The notes beneath the pieces are model-generated. The model made no database searches. It was not told the origin of the DNA and saw only the letters and a program-made list of their open reading frames with translations. Shown here in pieces: positions 31,308-36,322 of a stretch of DNA of 36,322 nt. The position numbers and the translations under genes are program-made. Position 1 is the first letter of the stretch, and each line of letters opens with the position of its first letter. Source of the DNA: Mycobacterium intermedium (GTDB lineage: Bacteria > Actinomycetota > Actinomycetes > Mycobacteriales > Mycobacteriaceae); the NCBI RefSeq assembly GCF_002086275.1, contig NZ_MVHT01000070.1, forward strand, positions 1 through 36,322. The letters are read 5' to 3'.

Positions 31308-32058
31308 CGCGAAACTGACGATCGGCGACCGCAGCTTCGCCTCGCGGCTCATCATGGGTACCGGGGGAGCGGCGAACCTGGCGGTGCTGGAACAGGCCTT
31401 GATCGCATCGGGCACCGAACTGACGACCGTCGCAATGCGCCGAGTCGACGCCGAGGGTGGAACCGGACTGCTGGACCTGCTCAACCGGCTCGGCATCACA
31501 CCGCTGCCCAACACCGCCGGCTGTCGCGGCGCCGCCGAGGCGGTGCTGACTGCGCAACTGGCCCGCGAGGCGCTCAACACCAACTGGGTCAAGCTCGAGG
31601 TCATTGCCGACGAACGCACTCTGCTGCCCGACGCGGTCGAATTGGTCAGGGCTGCCGAGCAATTGGTGGACGACGGGTTTGTGGTTCTGCCCTACACCAA
31701 TGACGACCCGGCGTTGGCGCGCCGACTTGAGGACACCGGGTGTGCCGCGGTGATGCCGCTCGGCTCGCCGATTGGCACCGGACTCGGCATCACCAATCCG
31801 CACAACATCGAGATGATCGTCTCGCGGGCGGGTGTGCCGGTGATTCTCGACGCTGGCATCGGGACCGCAAGCGATGCCGCGCTCGCTATGGAATTGGGTT
31901 GTGACGCTGTGCTATTGGCCACCGCCGTCACCCGCGCGGCCGACCCGCCAACGATGGCGGCCGCGATGGCCGCAGCAGTGAACGCCGGGTATCTGGCCCG
32001 CCGGGCCGGGCGGATCCCGAAGCGCTTCTGGGCTCAAGCTTCCAGTCCGCCCCGATGA
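31300..32058 (+). CDS. thiG: Thiazole synthase ThiG
   Basis: ThiG forms the thiamine thiazole phosphate from deoxyxylulose phosphate, iminoglycine and ThiS thiocarboxylate. The 252-residue TIM barrel shows RLIMGTGG, the Schiff-base Lys98 in NTNWVKLEVI, AAVMPLGSPIGTGLG (phosphate binding), LDAGIGTASDAALAMELGCD and KRFWAQASS. GTG 31300 is the start, overlapping thiS by 8 bp. Its TGA overlaps the ATG of the SGNH hydrolase gene. Confidence 0.97.
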   Translation: MDDAKLTIGDRSFASRLIMGTGGAANLAVLEQALIASGTELTTVAMRRVDAEGGTGLLDLLNRLGITPLPNTAGCRGAAEAVLTAQLAREALNTNWVKLEVIADERTLLPDAVELVRAAEQLVDDGFVVLPYTNDDPALARRLEDTGCAAVMPLGSPIGTGLGITNPHNIEMIVSRAGVPVILDAGIGTASDAALAMELGCDAVLLATAVTRAADPPTMAAAMAAAVNAGYLARRAGRIPKRFWAQASSPPR

Positions 32059-32813
32059 AACGATATGTCGCGCTGGGCAGTTCCATGGCAGCCGGGCCCG
32101 GAATCCGGCCGCGGGCGACGGGTGCGCCCTGGCCGGCGGGACGTTCAGCGCGCAATTACCCGCACCTGCTCGCTGCGCGGCTGAACTTCGAACTCGTCGA
32201 CGTCACCTATTCCGGTGCGACAACCGCGCACATCCTCTCCGATCGTCAGCACGGTGCCCCACCGCAAATCGAGGCGCTGGATGGCTCGGAGAGCCTGGTT
32301 ACGGTCACCATCGGCGGGAACGACGTGGGCTACGTACCGCTGCTCACGGCGGCGTCCCTACCGAACTTCACGCGGCACCTGCCGCTGCTCGGTGCGCGCA
32401 TCGGTGAACTGCTGGACCGCGCGGCGCGAGACGCGGCGCTGGCGCAGGCCTCCGACGCGCTGTGCGAGGTGGGTGCCGCGGTGCGCCGACGTGCCCCGCA
32501 AGCGCGGGTGCTCTTCGTTGACTATCTGACGATTCTGCCGCCTACCGGGGAGTCGGCCGCACCGCTCTCAAACGCAGACGCGGACCTGGGGCGCCACGTC
32601 GCGTCCACGCTGGAACGACTTACCGCCGAGGCCGCATCGTCGACGGGTTGTGAGTCGGTCGGCGCCGCGGCGGCCAGCCGCGACCATCACGCGTGGTCGG
32701 CGGAGCCGTGGACGACCAAACCCGGTGTGCCGCTACCGGGTCGGGCCGCGCCCCTGCACCCTAACGCCGCCGGCATGCGCGCCGTCGCGGAACTCGTTGC
32801 GGCGCAACTGTAA
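32055..32813 (+). CDS. SGNH/GDSL-family hydrolase, coupled to the thiamine operon
   Basis: A 252-residue SGNH hydrolase (esterase/lipase superfamily). Block I reads VALGSSMAAGPG with Ser10 as likely nucleophile; the usual GDS is GSS. Block III is GGND (87-90) and block V is LHPNAAGM with His235; a DHHAW just before adds a possible acidic partner. There is no signal peptide, so it should be cytosolic, unlike many mycobacterial relatives. ATG overlaps the thiG stop (ATGA), placing it in the thiO-thiS-thiG transcript and so under the TPP riboswitch. Substrate unknown; a thiamine-related ester is a guess from context. Confidence 0.9.
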   Translation: MKRYVALGSSMAAGPGIRPRATGAPWPAGRSARNYPHLLAARLNFELVDVTYSGATTAHILSDRQHGAPPQIEALDGSESLVTVTIGGNDVGYVPLLTAASLPNFTRHLPLLGARIGELLDRAARDAALAQASDALCEVGAAVRRRAPQARVLFVDYLTILPPTGESAAPLSNADADLGRHVASTLERLTAEAASSTGCESVGAAAASRDHHAWSAEPWTTKPGVPLPGRAAPLHPNAAGMRAVAELVAAQL

Positions 32814-32825
32814 TGGTTGTAACGG

Positions 32826-33338
32826 TCAGCCGTTGGTGCGCCACCACTGGTAGAGGGCCTGCACGTCGGTGTTGTGCCCCTTGACGTAGCTCAACACGTT
32901 CTTGGCGTCCGTGGTCCAGATGATCTCTGCCGCTCCCTGATAGGTCCCGCAGGCGACCTGTCCGGCAGGACTCTGAGCGTTGCCCTGGCGCCAGGTTGTC
33001 GGCGACTTCCCGCTGTCCCCGCAGGCAGTGGTTTCGACGTCCTTGATGCTGTTGTGGAACGAAGCGGACAGGTCACCAGGGTTGTTGTAGAGCAGGTAGG
33101 TGGCTTTGACCGGTCCATTCGGGTCCGGGCTCTCCTGGCAGGAGATTGCCGCCAGCGTGCCGGCGGGGGCGGGGTCTTCGACGATGCAGTTGCTCAGCGA
33201 GTAGCCCTTCGACAGTGAGGAGGCCAGGGTGTCGACATTGGGGTCGTCAGCGTTCGCCGTAGCCGTACCAAGGCATGCAAAACCGCCGATGACCGCTGCG
33301 GCGGAAGCGGCCCGCAGCGTGTTGGTGAGGTGAGACAT
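32826..33338 (-). CDS. Secreted Cys-containing protein of unknown function
   Basis: A 170-residue protein with signal peptide MSHLTNTLRAASAAAVIGGF and probable cleavage after ATANA (residue 30). The mature chain has four Cys (NCIVED, ISCQES, TACGDS, VACGTY), consistent with two disulfides, and ends QALYQWWRTNG. The pattern (disulfides, TWRQGN, IIWTTDAKNVL, LYQWW) recalls extracytoplasmic domains of some mycobacterial kinases and small secreted proteins, but no specific family is claimed. AAGGAG precedes the ATG complementary to 33336-33338. It is convergent with the SGNH gene. The 258-bp gap upstream (33339-33596) shows no clear feature other than possible promoters. Confidence 0.85.
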   Translation of the reverse strand: MSHLTNTLRAASAAAVIGGFACLGTATANADDPNVDTLASSLSKGYSLSNCIVEDPAPAGTLAAISCQESPDPNGPVKATYLLYNNPGDLSASFHNSIKDVETTACGDSGKSPTTWRQGNAQSPAGQVACGTYQGAAEIIWTTDAKNVLSYVKGHNTDVQALYQWWRTNG

Positions 33339-33596
33339 CCGGAACTCCTTACGTCGTCGCACCGACGGTGCGACTGCTCTGACATTCAGGAGTCTATTTG
33401 TGTGGCTTATTGGATAGTAGGGCGGATCGCTCCGGCCCGGTCCGACCTCGACCGTGGCGAAAATCCAAATTCCAGAACGCCCAGGGAAATTCAGGCGGCC
33501 GACAATACGGCGATTTTAAGTGGTGCCAGAGCGAATCGGGTCCGGTATGGTAAGCACCGCTTCACCCCAGCTAACTTCTCTTGATCTGGAGAATTC

Positions 33597-33926
33597 ATGA
33601 CTCAGCCACCACCCCCGGGATACCCGCCGCAGCAGCCGCCCGCCGGGCAACCGCCAAACAACAATCTGGTGATCGCGATTATCGGGCTGCTGTTCTGCTT
33701 GCTTCCCGGGGTCTACGCTGTCGTCAAAGCCAGCCAGGTCAGCGGGTTGTGGGCGCAGGGTCAGTATGCCGAGGCACAGGCGTCCGCCGATGCTGCGAAG
33801 AAGTGGGGGATCATAGCGATCGTTGCCGGCGTTGTTGGCGGTGTCCTTTGGGTCATCCTGTCGATCGTCGGCGGCTTGGCCGCAAGTCCGGACACTGCGG
33901 CCATGATTGCCTCCACGTTGTTCTAG
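33597..33926 (+). CDS. Small membrane protein, CD225/dispanin-like
   Basis: A 109-residue protein: a Pro/Gln-rich cytosolic tail (TQPPPPGYPPQQPP, residues 2-15), a first membrane segment at about 24-42 (LVIAIIGLLFCLLPGVYAVV), a loop with VKASQVSGLWAQGQYAEAQASA, and a second membrane segment at about 70-92. The order Pro-rich tail, hydrophobic segment with Cys and Pro, K-A-S-Q-V...A-G-Q/G-D-Y...A matches the CD225/dispanin superfamily, common in actinobacteria; function unknown. GGAG lies 5 nt before the ATG. The gene is 13 bp upstream of a DUF2752 gene, likely co-transcribed. Confidence 0.85.
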   Translation: MTQPPPPGYPPQQPPAGQPPNNNLVIAIIGLLFCLLPGVYAVVKASQVSGLWAQGQYAEAQASADAAKKWGIIAIVAGVVGGVLWVILSIVGGLAASPDTAAMIASTLF

Positions 33927-33939
33927 GTCCGCAACACTC

Positions 33940-34365
33940 ATGGTGACCCGCCAGAGAGCGGCGCCAGTGAGGTTGGGTGCGCCACTGCTGGTGGCCGGCA
34001 CCGCGATCTTGGTGTGCGCCGCTATCTGGGCGGGTGATCCGACCACCCCGAACGGCGTACTGCCGCCCTGCCCCACCAAGGCGTTGCTGGGAATCGACTG
34101 CCCAGGATGCGGCAGCATGCGAATGCTGTACAGCTTGATGCACGGCAATGTGTGGGCGGCTGTCCGGTTCAACGCGTTGGGCCTGGTCGCGGTGGTGCTG
34201 TTGGTATGGGCGTATCTGGCTTGGACCTACGGCCGCGTGGTGGGTCGTCGGATCACAAGTTGGCAGCATTCGCGTTGGGGTGCCATGGTGGCCCTGGTGC
34301 TGTGGGTGGCCTGGCTGGTGCTGCGCAACCTGCCTTTTGCGCCGTTCACCGCCCTGTTTGTCTGA
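33940..34365 (+). CDS. DUF2752 membrane protein
   Basis: A 141-residue membrane protein with the DUF2752 signature: PCPTKALLGIDCPGCGSMRM (residues 43-62 region), with paired Cys-Pro motifs before a membrane helix. Three hydrophobic segments (about 13-31, 76-95, 109-126) are predicted. ATG 33940 was chosen (GTG 33943 is next); no strong ribosome-binding site is visible and the start is 13 bp after the previous stop. In actinobacteria DUF2752 genes often sit beside CD225- or TM2-type genes, as here. Function unknown; the Cys pairs could bind metal or act in redox. Confidence 0.88.
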   Translation: MVTRQRAAPVRLGAPLLVAGTAILVCAAIWAGDPTTPNGVLPPCPTKALLGIDCPGCGSMRMLYSLMHGNVWAAVRFNALGLVAVVLLVWAYLAWTYGRVVGRRITSWQHSRWGAMVALVLWVAWLVLRNLPFAPFTALFV

Positions 34366-34440
34366 TTCGGATCGCCGTGATGCCGAGATCCGCATCCACT
34401 TGTGCAGCTACGGCTTTTCGCAACATCACGCGCTGCGGTC

Positions 34441-34446
34441 TAATCT
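34441..34446 (+). promoter_or_regulatory. -10 element of a leaderless promoter for lpqL
   Basis: TAATCT (TANNNT) ends 7 nt before ATG 34454, and no Shine-Dalgarno sequence lies between. This supports the first of two candidate starts (34454 and 34475). Confidence 0.5.
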
Positions 34447-34453
34447 GAGCCCG

Positions 34454-35980
34454 ATGGGGAACAAACCGAACACGATGCGGGCGGCGTTGGCGGTCGCCGC
34501 CGTCGCCGTATTCCTGGCCTCTTTGGTAATAGGCTGCGACAGTTGGTCTAAGAAGTCGACGCCCAGCACCATCACAAATCCCGTCGCGACCCCTGGTGCG
34601 TCGGAATTCGCCAACGCTTTGCGCAACAAGGTCCATACCGACGCGATGATGGCGCACTTGCAGAAGTTGCAGGACATCGCCAATGCCAACAACGGGACCC
34701 GCGCGGTGGGCACCCCGGGATATGAGCAAAGCGTCGACTATGTGGTTGACGTGTTGCGCAAGAACGGATTCGACGTACAGACACCGGAGTTTTCGGCGAG
34801 CGTGTTCGAGGCCGAGAAGGGTTCGGTGGCGATCGGCGACTTCAAGTCAGAAGCGCGGGCGCTCGAATACAGCCTGCCGACGCCGGAACAAGGGGTGACC
34901 GGGCCGCTGGTTCTGGCGCCCGTCGAGGAAAGCCCGGGCTGCACGCCGTCGGACTATGACAACCTGCCCGTGAAGGGCGCGGTGGTGTTGGTGGACCGCG
35001 GCGAATGCCAATTCGCGCAGAAGGAAGACGCCGCGGCCCAGCGCGGAGCCGCCGCGCTGATCATCGCCGACAACGTCGACGAGCAGTCCATGGGCGGCAC
35101 GCTGGGGGCGAACACGGAGGTCAAGATCCCCGTCGTCAGTGTCACCAAGTCCGTCGCGGTCCAGTTGCGCGGCAAGACCGGACCGATAACGGTCAAGCTC
35201 AAGGCGCAGACGAAAAACTTCAAGGCTCGCAACGTCATTGCGCAGACCAAGACCGGGTCGCCGACCGACGTGGTGATGGCCGGTGCGCACCTGGACAGCG
35301 TGCCGGAGGGGCCGGGCATCAACGACAACGGCTCCGGGGTGGCCGCAGTGCTGGAAACCGCTGTGCAACTGGGCAGTTCGCCGAACGTTCGCAATGCGGT
35401 GCGGTTCGGCTTCTGGGGGGCCGAGGAACTCGGGCTGATCGGGTCCCGCAACTATGTCGAGTCGTTAGATCTCGACGCGCTCAAGAGCATCGCCCTCTAC
35501 TTGAACTTCGACATGCTGGGATCGCCCAATCCGGGTTATTTCACCTATGACGGCGACCAGTCGCTGCCGCTGGACGCTCGTGGTCAGCCGGTGGTGCCGG
35601 AGGGATCCGCGGGCATTGAGCGCACCTTGGCGGCCTATCTGCGGTCCGCCGGCAAGACTCCGCGCGACACATCTTTCGACGGCCGCTCCGACTATGACGG
35701 GTTTACCTTGGCGGGTATTCCGTCGGGCGGGCTGTTCTCGGGCGCCGAGGTCAAGAAGACCGAGGAGGAGGCCAAGCTGTGGGGCGGGACCGCCGATGAG
35801 CCGTTCGACCCCAACTATCACCAGAAGGGTGACACCGTCGAGCACATCGACCAAACCTCGTTGGGGATACAAGGCGGCGGGGTCGCCTACGCCGTAGGCC
35901 TATACGCGCAGGATCTGACGGGCCGCAACGGAGTACCGGTCATGGAGGATCGCACGCGCCACGTGCTCACCAAGTCGTGA
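34454..35980 (+). CDS. lpqL: M28-family metallopeptidase lipoprotein LpqL
   Basis: A 508-residue exported aminopeptidase-like lipoprotein. Signal peptide with lipobox V-I-G-C28; a Lys/Ser/Thr-rich linker; a PA (protease-associated) domain at roughly 140-245 (RGECQFAQKEDAAAQRGAAA); and an M28 peptidase domain from about 260. The zinc set is visible: H279-L-D, D291 in GINDNGSG, the E324-E325 pair in FWGAEELG, an Asp in YLNFDMLG, and H in NYHQKGDTVEH. The layout is that of the Streptomyces griseus aminopeptidase family, consistent with N-terminal residue release outside the cytoplasm. A longer frame continues upstream through the DUF2752 gene but has no signal peptide at its start, so 34454 is used. 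Confidence 0.95.
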   Translation: MGNKPNTMRAALAVAAVAVFLASLVIGCDSWSKKSTPSTITNPVATPGASEFANALRNKVHTDAMMAHLQKLQDIANANNGTRAVGTPGYEQSVDYVVDVLRKNGFDVQTPEFSASVFEAEKGSVAIGDFKSEARALEYSLPTPEQGVTGPLVLAPVEESPGCTPSDYDNLPVKGAVVLVDRGECQFAQKEDAAAQRGAAALIIADNVDEQSMGGTLGANTEVKIPVVSVTKSVAVQLRGKTGPITVKLKAQTKNFKARNVIAQTKTGSPTDVVMAGAHLDSVPEGPGINDNGSGVAAVLETAVQLGSSPNVRNAVRFGFWGAEELGLIGSRNYVESLDLDALKSIALYLNFDMLGSPNPGYFTYDGDQSLPLDARGQPVVPEGSAGIERTLAAYLRSAGKTPRDTSFDGRSDYDGFTLAGIPSGGLFSGAEVKKTEEEAKLWGGTADEPFDPNYHQKGDTVEHIDQTSLGIQGGGVAYAVGLYAQDLTGRNGVPVMEDRTRHVLTKS

Positions 35981-36006
35981 TGCGCGCCTGGGGGCGTTAA
36001 AGGTGG

Positions 36007-36243
36007 GTTGGGCCGATTGGGCCGTCGAGTGTGGGGCTTATTGCCCCGTGAAGGCGAACTCGGGTGCACAGGCCACACACTCGGGGTGGGAGGCAGGCGG
36101 CGTTGGGCCGTGTGGGCCGTCGAGTGTGGGGCTTATTGCCCCGTGAACGCGAACTCGGGTGCACAGGCCACACACTCGAGGGGGGAGGCACGCGGGGTTG
36201 GGCCGTTTGGGCCGTCGAGTGTGGGGCTTATTGCCCCGTGAAG
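36007..36243. repeat. 95-bp tandem repeat array after lpqL
   Basis: The 342 bp after lpqL hold a 95-bp unit repeated two and a half times (starting 36007, 36102 and 36197; the third stops at about 36243). Copies differ at a few bases only. Each unit contains the short hairpin GGGGC-TTATT-GCCCC, and full units carry CGAGTGTG and CACACTCG as an outer inverted repeat around it. No coding sequence is convincing across the array. Similar units are remembered as scattered intergenic repeats in non-tuberculosis mycobacteria. Confidence 0.88.
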
Positions 36244-36295
36244 GCTGCGGTTTCAAGCCATCGATGCAACACCTCTTTGAGTGAGGAGTGTTGTG

Positions 36296-36322
36296 ATGCC
36301 CCATCGTGCGATTCAGCCTTCG
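36296..36322 (+). CDS. Possible start of a gene cut by the window edge
   Basis: ATG 36296 opens MPHRAIQPS up to the last base. GAGGAG (36283-36288) lies 7 nt upstream, an excellent ribosome-binding site. An imperfect inverted repeat (CAACACCTC ... GAGGAGTGTTG, 36268-36293) covers it. Too short to identify. Confidence 0.35.

Noticed and set aside
34148..34453. Extended N-terminus of LpqL
   Set aside because: It overlaps DUF2752 and would bury the lipoprotein signal peptide that begins at 34454.
36007..36304. CRISPR array or minus-strand gene in the 95-bp repeats
   Set aside because: Repeats are contiguous with no spacers and no cas genes; the minus-strand frame is just the repeat translated.

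Overview
The window is high-GC chromosomal DNA from a slow-growing, non-tuberculosis-type Mycobacterium. The evidence is a PPE-family gene, an 18-kDa-antigen type small heat-shock protein, several lipoproteins related to Lpq proteins, F420-dependent glucose-6-phosphate dehydrogenase, the GlnH-GlnX-PknG signalling set, and gene order that closely follows M. tuberculosis H37Rv Rv0389-Rv0418. Homologies and synteny are from memory, not from a search, so the species is not named.

Left part (1-13.4 kb). A divergent partial gene (Rv0358-like, minus) faces a five-gene plus-strand run: purA, a hotdog thioesterase, purT, a rhodanese and metZ. The type II NADH dehydrogenase gene ndhA converges on it. 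Next come a small LpqS-like gene with a CsoR/RicR-type copper operator and a hairpin terminator, a PPE-SVP gene, and a 640-bp gap holding a decayed coding remnant. A minus-strand operon follows, fadE7 - lpqK - secreted protein. It diverges from a DUF3054 membrane protein coupled to a class I methyltransferase.

Middle (13.5-23.9 kb). Where M. tuberculosis carries mmpL1/mmpS1/fadD30/pks6, this genome has a tightly coupled GNAT acetyltransferase plus three luciferase-like flavin monooxygenases. This is the best candidate here for an undescribed system; an acetylated-thioether (mercapturate-like) sulfur-salvage route is proposed. Then come a metallo-beta-lactamase-fold hydrolase, a 56-bp tandem repeat, and the overlapping operon fgd1-pta-ackA. 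A degenerate gene and hsp18, with a 16-bp perfect palindrome upstream, follow.

Right part (23.9-36.3 kb). On the minus strand glnX-glnH-pknG form an operon with overlapping stop/start codons (amino-acid sensing to the PknG kinase). Then come mutT3, divergent thiE, and a TPP riboswitch driving thiO-thiS-thiG plus a translationally coupled SGNH hydrolase. A small secreted Cys-rich protein, a CD225-like/DUF2752 membrane pair and the M28 peptidase lipoprotein lpqL follow. The window ends in a 95-bp tandem repeat array and the possible start of another gene.

Several genes (LpqS-like, DUF3054, MBL hydrolase, thiE, lpqL) have a TANNNT -10 hexamer 6-7 nt before the start codon, the geometry expected of leaderless mycobacterial transcripts. 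It helped choose their starts.
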